Assembly: GCF_000153485.2 (NCBI RefSeq)
Contig: NC_018721.1
Span: forward strand, 2,728,001-2,792,000
DNA from: Psychroflexus torquis ATCC 700755
Lineage (GTDB): Bacteria > Bacteroidota > Bacteroidia > Flavobacteriales > Flavobacteriaceae
DNA: 64,000 nt
Direction: 5' to 3'
Positions 1-9,844 of the stretch are shown here, piece after piece. The notes under the pieces are model-generated. The model searched no databases and was not told where the DNA came from. It saw nothing but the letters and a program-made list of their open reading frames with translations. Positions within the stretch are counted from its first letter, which is position 1. Every line of letters begins with the position of its first letter. The translations under genes and the position numbers were made by a program.

Positions 1-1671
1 AACTGTAATTTTATCTGCATACAGTATGCCTTTGCCTTCCAGATGTCTAGCGGCTCTCCCTATAGTTTGAGTCAGTGTTCTGTTACTTCTTAAAAAGCCC
101 TCTTTATCCGCATCCAAAATGGCCACCAAAGATACTTCAGGTAAATCTAGACCTTCCCTCAGTAAATTTACACCCACCAAAACATCAAACACTCCTTTTC
201 TTAAGTCAGACATAATTTCAACTCTTTCTAAAGTGTCGATATCACTGTGGATATACCGGGTTCTTATTTTTACTCTGGTCAAATACTTGGACAACTCTTC
301 TGCCATTCGTTTGGTTAGAGTTGTTACCAATATTCTTTGATCTTTATCAACTCTGATATTAATTTCTTCAATGAGATCATCGATTTGATTCTGACTAGGT
401 CGTACTTCTATCACTGGATCCAATAATCCTGTTGGTCTTATGACCTGCTCAACAACTACTCCACCAGATTTTTGCAATTCATAATCAGCTGGAGTAGCAC
501 TCACATAGACCACCTGGTTTTGCAAAGCTTCGTATTCTTCTAGCCTTAGCGGCCTATTGTCCATGGCAGCAGGTAGTCTAAATCCATAATCTACCAAGTT
601 TTCCTTACGAGATCGGTCACCACCATACATAGCCCCTACTTGGGGAATGGTAACGTGACTTTCATCCACAATCATTAAAAAATCGTCTGGAAAATAATCA
701 ATCAAACAAAATGGTCTTGTGCCTGGCTTCCTTCCGTCTAAATACCTAGAGTAGTTTTCAATTCCAGAGCAATAGCCTAATTCTTTTATCATTTCAAGAT
801 CGAAGTTGGTTCGTTCCTCGATACGTTTAGCTTCTAAAGGTTTTCCTATATCTTTAAAGTATTCAATCTGTTTTCCTAGATCGATAGCAATTTGATCGAT
901 AGCTTGATTTAGGATATCAGGGGAAGTCACGAAAATATTGGCAGGATAAATATTTAATTTATCATATTTCGCCATAACCTCTTTGGTTTCAACATCAAAA
1001 GCTTCAATCTCTTCAATTTCGTCACCAAAGAAGTGAATGCGATAAGCATGATCAGCATAGCCCGGAAACACATCTAAGGTATCTCCTTTTATTCTGAAAT
1101 TACCACGATTAAATAGAGCTTCTGTTCTAGAGTATAAACTTTGTACCAAACGTTGAAGAAGTTTAGTTCTTGAAATCTGCTGATCCACTTCGATAGAAAT
1201 AACATTCTTTTGAAATTCTGCGGGGTTTCCAATACCATACAGACAACTTACCGAAGCAACAACTATAACATCTCGCCGTCCTGAAAGTAATGAGGAAGTG
1301 GTGCTTAGTCTAAGTTTTTCAATTTCATCATTGATGGATAGATCTTTTTCAATATAAGTTCCACTTGAAGGGATAAAGGCTTCTGGCTGGTAATAATCAT
1401 AATAGGACACAAAATATTCAACGGCACTATCAGGAAAAAACGCTTTGAATTCTGAATAGAGTTGTGCCGCTAGAGTTTTATTATGAGCCAGAACCAGTGT
1501 TGGTCTTTGAACCTCTTCCACCACATTGGCCATGGTGAAGGTCTTTCCCGATCCTGTGACGCCCAATAAAGTTTGATACCGCTCATTATTATGAAGACCC
1601 TTTACCAGTTTATCGATCGCTTGAGGTTGGTCGCCAGCAGGTTTGAAATCTGATTTCAGAGTGAATTTCAT
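1..1671 (-). CDS. uvrB: UvrB, excinuclease ABC subunit B (3' end outside window)
   Basis: DNA-damage recognition helicase of nucleotide excision repair; it receives the lesion from UvrA and recruits UvrC. Translating the minus strand from the ATG at 1671 gives [19 protein letters not shown], then Walker A GVTGSGKT, the DNA-binding beta-hairpin region ([10 protein letters not shown]), DESH in motif II and the helicase motif TIGRAARH near the visible end. No stop occurs before position 1, so 557 codons are visible; the family usually has about 660-670, so the C-terminal UvrC-interaction motif lies outside. The reading frame is intact across everything that can be seen. Confidence 0.97.
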   Translation of the reverse strand, partial: MKFTLKSDFKPAGDQPQAIDKLVKGLHNNERYQTLLGVTGSGKTFTMANVVEEVQRPTLVLAHNKTLAAQLYSEFKAFFPDSAVEYFVSYYDYYQPEAFIPSSGTYIEKDLSINDEIEKLRLSTTSSLLSGRRDVIVVASVSCLYGIGNPAEFQKNVISIEVDQQISRTKLLQRLVQSLYSRTEALFNRGNFRIKGDTLDVFPGYADHAYRIHFFGDEIEEIEAFDVETKEVMAKYDKLNIYPANIFVTSPDILNQAIDQIAIDLGKQIEYFKDIGKPLEAKRIEERTNFDLEMIKELGYCSGIENYSRYLDGRKPGTRPFCLIDYFPDDFLMIVDESHVTIPQVGAMYGGDRSRKENLVDYGFRLPAAMDNRPLRLEEYEALQNQVVYVSATPADYELQKSGGVVVEQVIRPTGLLDPVIEVRPSQNQIDDLIEEINIRVDKDQRILVTTLTKRMAEELSKYLTRVKIRTRYIHSDIDTLERVEIMSDLRKGVFDVLVGVNLLREGLDLPEVSLVAILDADKEGFLRSNRTLTQTIGRAARHLEGKGILYADKITV

Positions 1672-1793
1672 AAAGTTAATTTTTGGCGAATATACTTGGA
1701 AAGGAAGTCATCGCAAACTTTCTTTATGTCCTTTGGCATTACTTTCACAAGTGAATATACTTCAAAATATAGGTAACAATTCGACTCTTTATG

Positions 1794-2237
1794 TTACTGA
1801 AAAATAATCTCTTTATTGGTTTTTGGTATTTTTTTGACTTGATATGGAATCAACAGAGGTAAGGTGACCATAGAACCTTCTGGAGAGTTATTTTGAATTT
1901 TGAAGACAAGTGTGGTTTCATTTTCACTTTCAAATAAAATATCAATAGAATACCCGCTGGTATTTCTAACTTCATCTGTAGCTATTAATAGTATATCTTG
2001 TTGAAAGTTGATTGGGTTTTCATCAAAATAACTTAGAAATGATTCTTTGTCTGCAAAGGTGTTTTCAAGTTCAGATTGATTGCTGATACTGAAATTTTGA
2101 TTGGCTAGGGATCTATTTTCATCGTTAAAATTGCCGTCTTTGACGAATTCTAATCTAGAATCAGCTTTAGTCATATCATCCTCTGAAGAGCAGCTGAAAA
2201 GCACCATGGAAAGCAGTAGAAGAAGGATAGGTTTCAT
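1794..2237 (-). CDS. Lipoprotein with PrcB-like C-terminal domain
   Basis: 147 residues. The N-terminus is a lipoprotein signal (MKPILLLLLSMVLFSC) with cleavage before Cys16 and the acidic SSEDD after it, so the mature protein is probably lipid-anchored. The C-terminal half (about residues 78-145: DILLIATDE, TSGYSIDI, a run of beta-strand-like residues, then LIPYQVKKIPK) follows the pattern of the PrcB C-terminal domain seen in bacterial secreted proteins, where a GGYS-like turn is typical; here it reads TSGYS. Function unknown. It follows the broken SIMPL gene on the same strand, 43 bp apart, and may have been cotranscribed with it. Confidence 0.7.
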   Translation of the reverse strand: MKPILLLLLSMVLFSCSSEDDMTKADSRLEFVKDGNFNDENRSLANQNFSISNQSELENTFADKESFLSYFDENPINFQQDILLIATDEVRNTSGYSIDILFESENETTLVFKIQNNSPEGSMVTLPLLIPYQVKKIPKTNKEIIFQ

Positions 2238-2280
2238 AATTCATTTTTTATTAAGAGGCTAAAAGTGGGTAAGGCATGCT

Positions 2281-3162
2281 TTAGTTTAATGAAAACCTTA
2301 CTAAAACTTCACTCTTCACTTCCATTTGATCAAAAGATAGGTTTGGAGAATAGGTTTCATTTATAGAGGAAGCTCCTCTTATCTGTACACCAGAAGCTTT
2401 TCCTTGTAAAGCATAGGTATAGGAGTTGGTTTCCGAAATATATATCGCCTTACCAATATCTTGCCCTATAGCTTTAGACATTGCTCCAGCAGCTTCTTTT
2501 GCATTAGTTACCGCTTTTGCTTTCATCTGTGATTGAATAAGATCAATTTGAGAGTGTTCCGTTTTTCCTAAGTTGATATTAGAAATCTCAATGTCTTGTA
2601 ATGCGTTTAAGACCTTACCTAAAGTAGAGGCCTGATACACCAAAAGGCTGTAGGACTTATTTTTTAGAACTTTCTGACCAGACAAAAAATAAGATTTAAA
2701 GTTACTCCCAGCATCAGCTACAAAGAGTTGCTTTTCAATATCAATAGATAGTTTTTCTAATTCTGAAATCATCTTTTGTTCCAGCTTTTCGACGCTTGTT
2801 CTTCCATTGGTATCGTCTTTAGATATTAAAATATCCAAGTAAATCCTGTCTGGACTTACTAAAGTGTCAGCGGTACCTCCAATACCAATTTAAACCTATA
2901 ATGTCGCAATAAATCGTTTCTTTTTTGCCTGCTTTTCATCAAAAATAATTACCGTAACTAAGGCTATGCTAATTATTTTAACTTCAATCAATCAAAAAAC
3001 CTGTGCTGAGCTACGTCGTAGTATAATTCAATTTATTCGTACGACATTATAAATTTAATTTGGTATAACTTCTATATAAGGTTGATCTATAAAGTTTTTT
3101 TGCTGAGCTATAGCGTTGGAGATACATAAGAAGAATATTAAAAAGCTGAGTAAAGATTTCAT
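2281..3162 (-). pseudogene. SIMPL-domain (DUF541) secreted protein, split by a miniature element
   Basis: The 5' part starts at the ATG at 3162 and encodes a signal peptide (MKSLLSFLIFFLCISNAIAQ) followed by KNFIDQPYIEV; it then enters a 185-bp repeat and stops at 3055. The 3' part resumes on the other side of the repeat with GGTADTLVSPDRIYLDILIS and runs to 2281, including the typical SIMPL end (AKAVTNAKEAAGAMSKAIGQ, then ISETNSYTYA). Removing the repeat between the flanking TA dinucleotides restores a single frame reading EVIGGTAD. The 3' fragment alone could start at the TTG at 2838 but would lack a signal peptide. Family role: periplasmic or outer-membrane protein of poorly known function. 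Confidence 0.88.
2882..3066. repeat. Miniature inverted-repeat element, copy 1
   Basis: 185-bp non-coding repeat with imperfect terminal inverted repeats: ATACCAATTTAAACCTATAA at one end and ATACCAAATTAAATTTATAA on the opposite strand at the other. It carries an internal hairpin (TCAAAAATAATTACCGT paired with a matching arm ending TTATTTT) and the short palindrome CTACGTCGTAG. Copies occur at 11872, 51441 and 51598. This copy sits inside the SIMPL gene and removing it restores the frame, which proves it is a mobile insertion. Confidence 0.9.
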
Positions 3163-3205
3163 AAGGTTTCAGTTTAAAAAAGATTAAGTTAGTTTTATGT
3201 ACAGG

Positions 3206-5797
3206 TCAGCGTTTCAAAGTGAAATTACCTGTTTCTACCCGACCATCTGAAAATTGGATGCGGAACCAATAGTCATCCGTGGGCATATTTTCACCAGTAT
3301 AGGTTCCATCCCATCCCCGATCTTGATTCGTAAACGAAGCTAGCAGTTTACCATAGCGGTCATAGATCTCCAGCTGAATATTCTGTTGATTGGTTCCGGA
3401 TAAACCGCTTATTTTCCAAATATCGTTAATGCCATCTCCATTGGGCGTAAAAAACTCCATAATTCCCAGTACACTCACCGTTTTTTGGGAGACTCCGCAG
3501 CCCAATTTATCGCGAACAAAAACAGTATAAATTCCAGGATTCAAGTTTTTGAATCTATTGGATTCTTGAAAGTTGATCGGTTCATTTAATGCATACTCAT
3601 AGATACCTAAACTAGAACGATTAATAGTAATTTCAATAAATTTATTATCCCTTGAAGAATCTTCTACATTCACCTCAAAATCAGCGATATTGGACTCGAT
3701 AACTTCAAAGGTTTTAAAGACAGAACAACTAGAATTAGGTTCTTTTATTTCAACGCTATAGAGTTCAGCTTGGTTAACTCCTAAATTTTGAGATATTTCT
3801 CCTGTAGACCATGAAAACTCATAGTTTGATGAATTTTCATCACCATTTAAGGCATCGAGGACAATTGGATTTGGGAAATCTTCAATACAATAAATAACCA
3901 ACTCATCGTCCAAATTAACATCAGGAAACTCTTGGATAGTCAGATCGACCTCTACTATAGATGTGCAAATACCAAAAGTGATCACTTTAACAAATAGAGA
4001 TTCTAATCCTTCGTTATTTATAAAGCTAGGAGATGTAGGTATCGGGTTATTTTCTAAATCAGCATCTTGAAAGTTTCTATAAAAAATCAAGTTGATCTCA
4101 TTAGGGTTCACTTGAGTATCATTAGCGAGAATAGTATTGATTTCAGTTAAATCAAAACTAGCAAATTCCTCTTGGACTTTTTTACAAGCAATAAGCTCTG
4201 TGTTATTGTATTTTGGACCTTTATTGAAGGTGACTCGAGCTACACCTATTAAAGGACATTCGCCAGTATTCAGGTCTACTTCTAGACTATAATTTTCTTG
4301 AAGAGGAAAATTTGAACTTGTAGGTATACTTATCTCTAAAAAATATTTAGTCTCCCCAAATAAAATGTCGCCTTCCTTCTTCCAGACATAACTAGCCCCA
4401 GGTCTATCTTCATAGATCAGCGTATAGGAGTATTTGTCGCAAAGGCTTACTTCTTCTATGACTTCATCTGTGGTAGTATCAACAATAGGAATCCGTTTAT
4501 TGAAAAGCGATTGGATAAAAGGAGGGAGTCCGAAAGTAGCAATTCTGCCATTAAGAGAAATCGCTCCTTGAGAGGCGCTTTGGCTATAGTTGCTAGCGGT
4601 ACCAAGTTCGTTTGGATTGGTGATGACTCCTAAAGTAGAAGTACTTCTTAAAGAATGATAAATTTTACCATCAGGTCCTAGTTGAAGTGCCGTCCTAGTC
4701 ACACTTAAGTTGGTGATGGATGTGATAGAACTTGGAATATCCGTAGAATTTAAATCCCATTGATAAATTTTATTGGATGTATCATCTACCGTGGCATAGG
4801 CTTTTGTTCCATCTTGGGAAAATTCTACTCCGTAAGCATTCACTCCAGCAATCAATTCAAGTGGGTTTGTAACAGCTCCAGTTAAATTATCAAAATCATA
4901 AATATAGACATTACCATCACCAAAGTCGCCATTCCCATCGATAGGGTTGAAGTTTGTGGTGTTATGAGCGATAAGTAATTTGTCTCCAAGAGGAGAGGCT
5001 TTTAAGTAACCTATAGCCGCTCTGCGATAATTAGTAACCTCTAGGAGAGGCGGGACTAATGAAATCATGGGGGTCTCATCTATCCCAGTTTGATCTATAA
5101 AAAACGCATAAAATTTATTTCTGAAGTGAGTAATTACCCATACTGAGTTGCAGTCGCTACCTCTGACGGCTGTAATTTTTTCGGAAGCTTTGTATTTTAT
5201 CTGTTCAGAATCAATAACATCATAAGTGATTAGTTTCTTGTTCCTTTCACTTAGGATTACGTTTCCTAATCCGCCATCAAGGCTTAAGTCTACTATTGAA
5301 TAATTCAAACCATTATTAAATCCATCATCAGTTTCTGGAACACCTTGATTAGTATCAGTATATAAAGGAATTGAATTTCCATTGCTATTTGCAGGGCCCT
5401 GATTAGGATAAGCGTTGGCGTTTTCATGGTGAGGCTCATCGATGGTAAAAACAAAATAAAGATCAGGATTTGTGGGATGAGGAACAATAAGTCCGCTGGA
5501 GGTACTGGATGGATCGCCATTTAATCCTGTGCCATTAAAATAATCTGCATTGGACATGATTTGGTGATTCCTATTCCAAATCGTTCTCCCATCGGTATAC
5601 ATCAATAGATTGCCATTAGCATCAGAAATCGAAGAACAGCCTTCATTAGTAATCAGCTGTCCGTTAGTAAGCGCCGAAGGTGGATTGGTGTTGAAGGTGA
5701 TTCCAGCTTGGGAACCAAAATACCAGTTATTGGCTTCACCCTGAGCTAAAGCTCCCCAGAAAGATAATAGAAAAATAGAGAAGATAACTTTATTCAA
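3206..5797 (-). CDS. Large secreted protein with gliding-motility-type (T9SS type B) sorting domain
   Basis: 863 residues. A signal peptide (MNKVIFSIFLLSFWGALAQ) precedes a region with several GKIYHS/KAYATVDD-type repeats that look like a beta-propeller of about 400 residues, then a middle part with Cys-containing Ig-like segments, and finally the C-terminal sorting domain starting near residue 780: FFTPNGDGINDIWKI, IYDRYGKLL, GWDGTYTGE. That domain is the signature of type IX secretion cargo in gliding Bacteroidota, so the protein is probably exported to the cell surface. The start is TTG at 5797; a TATATTTG box lies just upstream. Substrate or partner is unknown. Confidence 0.85.
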   Translation of the reverse strand: MNKVIFSIFLLSFWGALAQGEANNWYFGSQAGITFNTNPPSALTNGQLITNEGCSSISDANGNLLMYTDGRTIWNRNHQIMSNADYFNGTGLNGDPSSTSSGLIVPHPTNPDLYFVFTIDEPHHENANAYPNQGPANSNGNSIPLYTDTNQGVPETDDGFNNGLNYSIVDLSLDGGLGNVILSERNKKLITYDVIDSEQIKYKASEKITAVRGSDCNSVWVITHFRNKFYAFFIDQTGIDETPMISLVPPLLEVTNYRRAAIGYLKASPLGDKLLIAHNTTNFNPIDGNGDFGDGNVYIYDFDNLTGAVTNPLELIAGVNAYGVEFSQDGTKAYATVDDTSNKIYQWDLNSTDIPSSITSITNLSVTRTALQLGPDGKIYHSLRSTSTLGVITNPNELGTASNYSQSASQGAISLNGRIATFGLPPFIQSLFNKRIPIVDTTTDEVIEEVSLCDKYSYTLIYEDRPGASYVWKKEGDILFGETKYFLEISIPTSSNFPLQENYSLEVDLNTGECPLIGVARVTFNKGPKYNNTELIACKKVQEEFASFDLTEINTILANDTQVNPNEINLIFYRNFQDADLENNPIPTSPSFINNEGLESLFVKVITFGICTSIVEVDLTIQEFPDVNLDDELVIYCIEDFPNPIVLDALNGDENSSNYEFSWSTGEISQNLGVNQAELYSVEIKEPNSSCSVFKTFEVIESNIADFEVNVEDSSRDNKFIEITINRSSLGIYEYALNEPINFQESNRFKNLNPGIYTVFVRDKLGCGVSQKTVSVLGIMEFFTPNGDGINDIWKISGLSGTNQQNIQLEIYDRYGKLLASFTNQDRGWDGTYTGENMPTDDYWFRIQFSDGRVETGNFTLKR

Positions 5798-5811
5798 ACT
5801 CAGTTTTTCCT

Positions 5812-5819
5812 CAAATATA
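5812..5819 (-). promoter_or_regulatory. Bacteroidota -7 box TATATTTG upstream of the T9SS cargo gene
   Basis: Read on the minus strand, TATATTTG fits the TAnnTTTG consensus of the Bacteroidota primary sigma factor and ends 14 bases before the TTG start at 5797. No clear -33 TTG element was found. Confidence 0.5.
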
Positions 5820-6610
5820 ATTTAAAGATCTCTTTTCTGAAGGAGTTTCCAAGAGGAATAAATAAATATGAAACTCCATCCTAGTACAATTAAAACGGCA
5901 GACCATTCTACATCATAGGATTTGGTAAACTCTGAATTTAGCTGAACTGCAGTTGATTTTACAATTCCTAATCGGGTTAAGGGTTCTACAATAAGATTGC
6001 TCATGGCTTGAAGGGGGAGGAAATTAAGAATAAAATCTAAAGACTCTGCCTGAAACTTGACTACAAGCTGAACGATACCTTCAAACACCCAGATCAAAAA
6101 TAAAAAGCCTAGGGCAAAGGCAGATCGCTTAAGAAGAATGCCAAAAAATAAACACATGGAGAAAAATCCTACCAGTTTGAGAAAATAGGCCAGAATATAT
6201 TCTAAGTCAGAGAAAATAATTCCGATTTCGTCGTAGTCAGAAAATATCAATCCCAAGGTTAAACTCACTATAAACAAGAGAAGTGTAGAGACTAAGGCAA
6301 ACGCAATAACGCCGTAAAACTTTGAAAGGATAAATTCTTTTTTGCTCAACCCATCTATTAAATTCTGCTTCAAGGTTCTATGGGTATATTCGCTAGAGAC
6401 CATAGAGACAATTACGATAGCTAAAAACAACTTTAGAAAAGCCACGAAATAGGCGTTGAAATGCCAGATGTAAGGAAAGTTAAAAATCCCTTGGTCGGCA
6501 AGCCTAAAGTCTATAGAACCAAAGTTGAAACGTATAGAAGCAAATAAAGCGATAGCACTAAAGAGTAAAAAATAAATAAGACTCAATACTTTGGCCGCTT
6601 TATTATTTTT

Positions 6611-7691
6611 GGCTCTAGTTTAATACAGCTATTATATGTATATTTAGATTATGAACATAGATAATCTAAAAGAGGAAATACTATCACTATCCACTCTAGA
6701 TCGTGATAATCTGTTAAAGGATATTACAGATTCACTTGAGCATAATCAATTGGTTGAGCGGGCTTCCCGTCGCCATATTTTAGATAATAAAATGGGCGGA
6801 TGCCCACATTGTTTACATGAAAAATATGTTCGTTTTGGAGTTGACAAAGGCTCGCAGCGCTATAAGTGCAAGTCTTGCAATAGAAGCTTTACTGAATATA
6901 CTGGCACTTGGATGGCGGGACTTCAAAGAAAGGATATGATTTCATCTTATTTAAGTCTTATGGTTCAAGAAAAAAGTTTAGATAAAATAAGTTCAGAATT
7001 AGGCATCAATAAAAAGACAGCCTTTGATTGGCGTCATAAGATATTAGCTTCATTCGATACTAAAAATGACGATGACCAAGACAACTTTACAGGTATTACA
7101 GAGAGTGACGAAACCTTTTTCCTAAGATCAGAAAAAGGTATGGAGGTAAAAGATAGGGAATCAAGAAAAAGAGGCGGTAAGTCTAAAAAGAGAGGTATAA
7201 GTAAAGATCAAGTTGCGGTAATTGTAACACAGGATAGAAAATCAACATTAGACCTTAGCGTGGCTAAACTCGGTCGAATAGGAAAAGTAGATATAGAAAA
7301 TGCTATCGGTAAACGTGTTATAAAGGATATAACCATATTGTGTAGCGATGCCCATCACAGTTATAAAGGGTTTGCCAAAGATAGCGAAACAGAGTTCCAC
7401 ATCGTAAATGCATCAAAAGGAGAAAGAGTAAAAGGAAAGTATCACATACAACACGTTAATTCTACTCACAATAGAGTTAAAAAATGGATTGAAAATACCT
7501 TTTGGGGAGTATCAACAAAATATCTACAACAATATATGAATTGGTATCGAATAAAGGAAAATATAAAGTCTAGAAGCGATAGAGCCAACGCCTTTGTGGA
7601 AGAAACAATTGCTCTAGGTACATTGAAACGGTATAATCAAATCGAATCTAGATATGAAAACTTAATATCAACGCAGACCTAAACTAGAGCC
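6611..7691 (+). mobile_element. IS1595-family insertion sequence, complete, 1081 bp
   Basis: Bounded by 12-bp perfect terminal inverted repeats GGCTCTAGTTTA (6611-6622) and TAAACTAGAGCC (7680-7691). It is flanked by identical 8-bp direct repeats TTATTTTT at 6603-6610 and 7692-7699, the duplication length expected for this family. One transposase gene fills the element, and its stop codon lies inside the right terminal repeat. Perfect duplications and an intact transposase indicate a recent insertion. Confidence 0.95.
6651..7682 (+). CDS. IS1595-family transposase (ISXO2-like DDE domain)
   Basis: 343 residues. An N-terminal zinc ribbon is visible (CPHC at residues 51-54 and CKSC at 77-80), followed by a helix-turn-helix-like region (SSELGINKKTAFDWRHKI) and an ISXO2-like catalytic domain: SDETFF for the first Asp, LCSDAHHSYKGF for the second, and HVNSTHNRVKKWI for the N/H-K-W signature near the end. 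The frame is intact and full length, so the element is probably still active. It is the only gene of the element at 6611-7691. Confidence 0.93.
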   Translation: MNIDNLKEEILSLSTLDRDNLLKDITDSLEHNQLVERASRRHILDNKMGGCPHCLHEKYVRFGVDKGSQRYKCKSCNRSFTEYTGTWMAGLQRKDMISSYLSLMVQEKSLDKISSELGINKKTAFDWRHKILASFDTKNDDDQDNFTGITESDETFFLRSEKGMEVKDRESRKRGGKSKKRGISKDQVAVIVTQDRKSTLDLSVAKLGRIGKVDIENAIGKRVIKDITILCSDAHHSYKGFAKDSETEFHIVNASKGERVKGKYHIQHVNSTHNRVKKWIENTFWGVSTKYLQQYMNWYRIKENIKSRSDRANAFVEETIALGTLKRYNQIESRYENLISTQT

Positions 7692-7744
7692 TTATTTTTT
7701 AATTTATGGAATTCAATGGATAGTAGTCTTAGCATAACTGTGAA

Positions 7745-8644
7745 TTATTGTTCTTTGGTGAGTTTTAAAAATTGTTCCTCCAAGGTTTCTTTTCGCTGGA
7801 CAAGGTGAGTGAGAACGATGTCTTTATCAAAACTCTCTTGGTTTAGTAATTGAGCACTATATGGCTTTGAAAGGATCGCTTTAATGATATCCGTTTCACC
7901 TTCCTCATAACTTTCTATAGCAGGATGATTTTCTAAAAATACTTTGAGCTCACTGTTAGATTCGCTTTTCAATTCAAAAAAACCATGAGTGGCATTCATT
8001 TCATCCACGGGACCAGAATATAGTTTTACTCCTTTTCGAATCACAACCACATGCGTACAGACTTTTTCAACCTCATCCAACAGGTGAGAGGCCAAAAGAA
8101 TAGTCATGCCTTCACTGGCAATTTTTTTCATGATTTCTCGAATTTGATGGATTCCCTGTGGGTCTAATCCATTGGTAGGCTCATCTAGAATAAGAATTTC
8201 TGGGTCATTCAGCAAAGCAGAAGCAATCGCAAGTCTCTGTTTCATCCCTAACGAATAACTCTTAAAATGGTCTTTTTTACGATCCAAAAGATTTACAGTC
8301 TCCAACACCTCGTCTATTCTTGAGGTATGAATGCCTTTAATTTTGCAAACCAATTTAAGGTTGTCCTCAGCACTCATGCTTGGATAAAAGTTTGGACTTT
8401 CTATAATAGCACCTACTTTTTTAAGAGCTTCATGGGTGTTAAGAGTTCCATCAAACCAATTAAATGAGCCAGATGTAGGGTTTACAACATTTAAGACTAT
8501 GCCTAAAGTTGTAGATTTTCCGCTCCCATTGGGGCCAAGAATGCCATAAACGTTTCCTTTTTGAATATCGAAGGATAAATTATTAACGGCTGTAAGACTC
8601 CCAAATTTTTTAGTTAGTCCTTTTAGTTGAAGTATGGTTTCCAA
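7745..8644 (-). CDS. ABC transporter ATP-binding protein
   Basis: ATPase of a simple ABC-2 type exporter. Motifs: Walker A GPNGSGKST, signature SLGMKQRLAIA, Walker B ILILDEPTNGLDP, and the H-loop ASHLLDE; a 100-residue C-terminal extension follows, as in the CcmA/NatA group. The frame is open up to 8704, but family alignments begin close to ETILQLKGLTKKFG, so the TTG at 8644 is the more likely start; its upstream residues would overlap the neighbouring promoter. It ends 9 bp before the permease start at 7735, so the two form an operon whose permease is now broken by an insertion, leaving this ATPase probably without a partner. Confidence 0.92.
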   Translation of the reverse strand: METILQLKGLTKKFGSLTAVNNLSFDIQKGNVYGILGPNGSGKSTTLGIVLNVVNPTSGSFNWFDGTLNTHEALKKVGAIIESPNFYPSMSAEDNLKLVCKIKGIHTSRIDEVLETVNLLDRKKDHFKSYSLGMKQRLAIASALLNDPEILILDEPTNGLDPQGIHQIREIMKKIASEGMTILLASHLLDEVEKVCTHVVVIRKGVKLYSGPVDEMNATHGFFELKSESNSELKVFLENHPAIESYEEGETDIIKAILSKPYSAQLLNQESFDKDIVLTHLVQRKETLEEQFLKLTKEQ

Positions 8645-8710
8645 AGTCAATTGATTTATTATAAGACGAGAAGCATAGAGTATTGTTACAATTTGAGAAA
8701 GCAAATTTGC

Positions 8711-8718
8711 TACCTTTG
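8711..8718 (+). promoter_or_regulatory. Bacteroidota -7 box TACCTTTG
   Basis: TACCTTTG matches TAnnTTTG and lies 12 bases before the ATG at 8731. Its position rules out the upstream TTG at 8683 as the start of the following gene, because the transcript would begin after that codon. Confidence 0.6.
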
Positions 8719-8730
8719 AAAAAAAAGAAC

Positions 8731-9777
8731 ATGGAAAAGAAACTCATGTCTAGGAAAAAACCAACGTTTCCTATCAACGTGCAACTCAATAGATATTTGC
8801 AGACTTACAATAGGAATACAAAGATTCCTGTGTCTTACGATGACTTGTTGAGATTTTCAGGTTCTATTGTGGTATACGACAGAGCAGATGAAGATACCTT
8901 GTGGGTGAGATGCTATTATTCTGATTACGAACGAGAAGAAATAGACAATAGCCTTAAGCGGGTTTACCTCATCTTACATTCTGATGGTCGAAGTGATCAT
9001 ATGGATTTTCTTAATGTGGATGCTATTGATTACTGCACCTTTGGAAATTCAAAGCCCTTTAGAATAAAGATAAGGAATGTACTTAATGACAACTTCACTT
9101 ACTTTTACGTCAAGAAAGCAGATGCTTCCAGAATATATGGGTTGGAATTTGAACACATACTGTCTCCAAATCGCATCAATTTTTTGGTGTATAAAGACAC
9201 TTTAATTGAAGAGCATATCGTTGGTATTCCAGGCGATGTTTTTATCAAAGAGCAGTTACCAAAGTGCAGCGATCGGGCTAGGAACGAAATTGCAAAACAA
9301 TTTGTAAAATTTGATGAACGCTGTACTCTTAGGCTTTTAGGGGATATGCGTTCTTATAATTATGTGGTGATTCCTACTCACGATTTTGATCATGTGGATT
9401 ATAAAATAAGAGCTATAGATTTTGATCAGCAGAATTACGAAGGCAACCTAAAGGTGTACCAACCTCATTTTTTTAAGGAAAATCGGTCCATGGTTAAATT
9501 GGTCTCGGATCTTCTTCAGGAGTCCTCTATAAAACAATACCAAAAAGAGGAACGTTCCCAAGTTGCTAAACGCCTTATTACTTCAGAAAAACGGTTTAGG
9601 ATGTTGATTCGCAGTATGATCAAAGACAGAATCTCTTCAGAAGGAAATGTAAAAATGCTACGGAATCAACTAGTGGCCTATACCAAAGATATAAGATTTA
9701 AGCGTTGCAAAACGATGGGGCACATTTTAAAGACAGCTTTAGACTTTGTCAAGCGAAATTATTTGGAGGTAGAATAA
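8731..9777 (+). CDS. Conserved flavobacterial protein of unknown function
   Basis: 348 residues from ATG 8731 (MEKKLMSRKKPTFPIN); a second in-frame ATG is at 8746. I do not recognise a domain. There is no signal peptide or membrane segment; the protein is basic and rich in Tyr, Arg and Lys, with a beta-rich first two thirds (DTLWVRCYYSDYE, LILHSDGRSDHMDF) and a helical C-terminus (SEKRFRMLIRSMIKD, MGHILKTALDFVKRNYLE). The size and composition suggest a cytoplasmic, possibly nucleic-acid-associated protein, but that is inference. It is transcribed divergently from the ABC ATPase gene. Confidence 0.7.
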   Translation: MEKKLMSRKKPTFPINVQLNRYLQTYNRNTKIPVSYDDLLRFSGSIVVYDRADEDTLWVRCYYSDYEREEIDNSLKRVYLILHSDGRSDHMDFLNVDAIDYCTFGNSKPFRIKIRNVLNDNFTYFYVKKADASRIYGLEFEHILSPNRINFLVYKDTLIEEHIVGIPGDVFIKEQLPKCSDRARNEIAKQFVKFDERCTLRLLGDMRSYNYVVIPTHDFDHVDYKIRAIDFDQQNYEGNLKVYQPHFFKENRSMVKLVSDLLQESSIKQYQKEERSQVAKRLITSEKRFRMLIRSMIKDRISSEGNVKMLRNQLVAYTKDIRFKRCKTMGHILKTALDFVKRNYLEVE

Positions 9778-9844
9778 TTCAGGGATGACCTTCTTTTATA
9801 AGCTTGGTTTTTCCTATTTTTAGCGTCAAATTAAATTTATATAC

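Larger units (their letters stand above)
5822..7735 (-). pseudogene. ABC transporter permease (ABC-2 type) split by an IS1595-family element
   Basis: The gene begins at the ATG at 7735, 9 bp after the stop of its ATPase partner, and reads MLRLLSIEFHKLKN; it is then interrupted by the insertion sequence at 6611-7691. On the far side the frame continues with NKAAKVLSLIYFLLFSAIAL and runs for about 254 more residues with six or so hydrophobic segments, ending at 5822. Deleting the element plus one 8-bp duplication restores a continuous frame. As it stands the permease lacks its first 20 or so cytoplasmic residues. The downstream fragment could start at TTG 6586, so residual activity cannot be excluded, but it looks inactivated. 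The transported substrate is unknown. Confidence 0.9.

Noticed and set aside
119..340. Plus-strand frame inside uvrB
   Set aside because: It is antisense to a well-conserved uvrB frame; its composition is that of the complement.
8683..8730. TTG at 8683 as the start of the unknown gene
   Set aside because: The promoter box at 8711-8718 lies downstream of it, so the codon would not be on the transcript.
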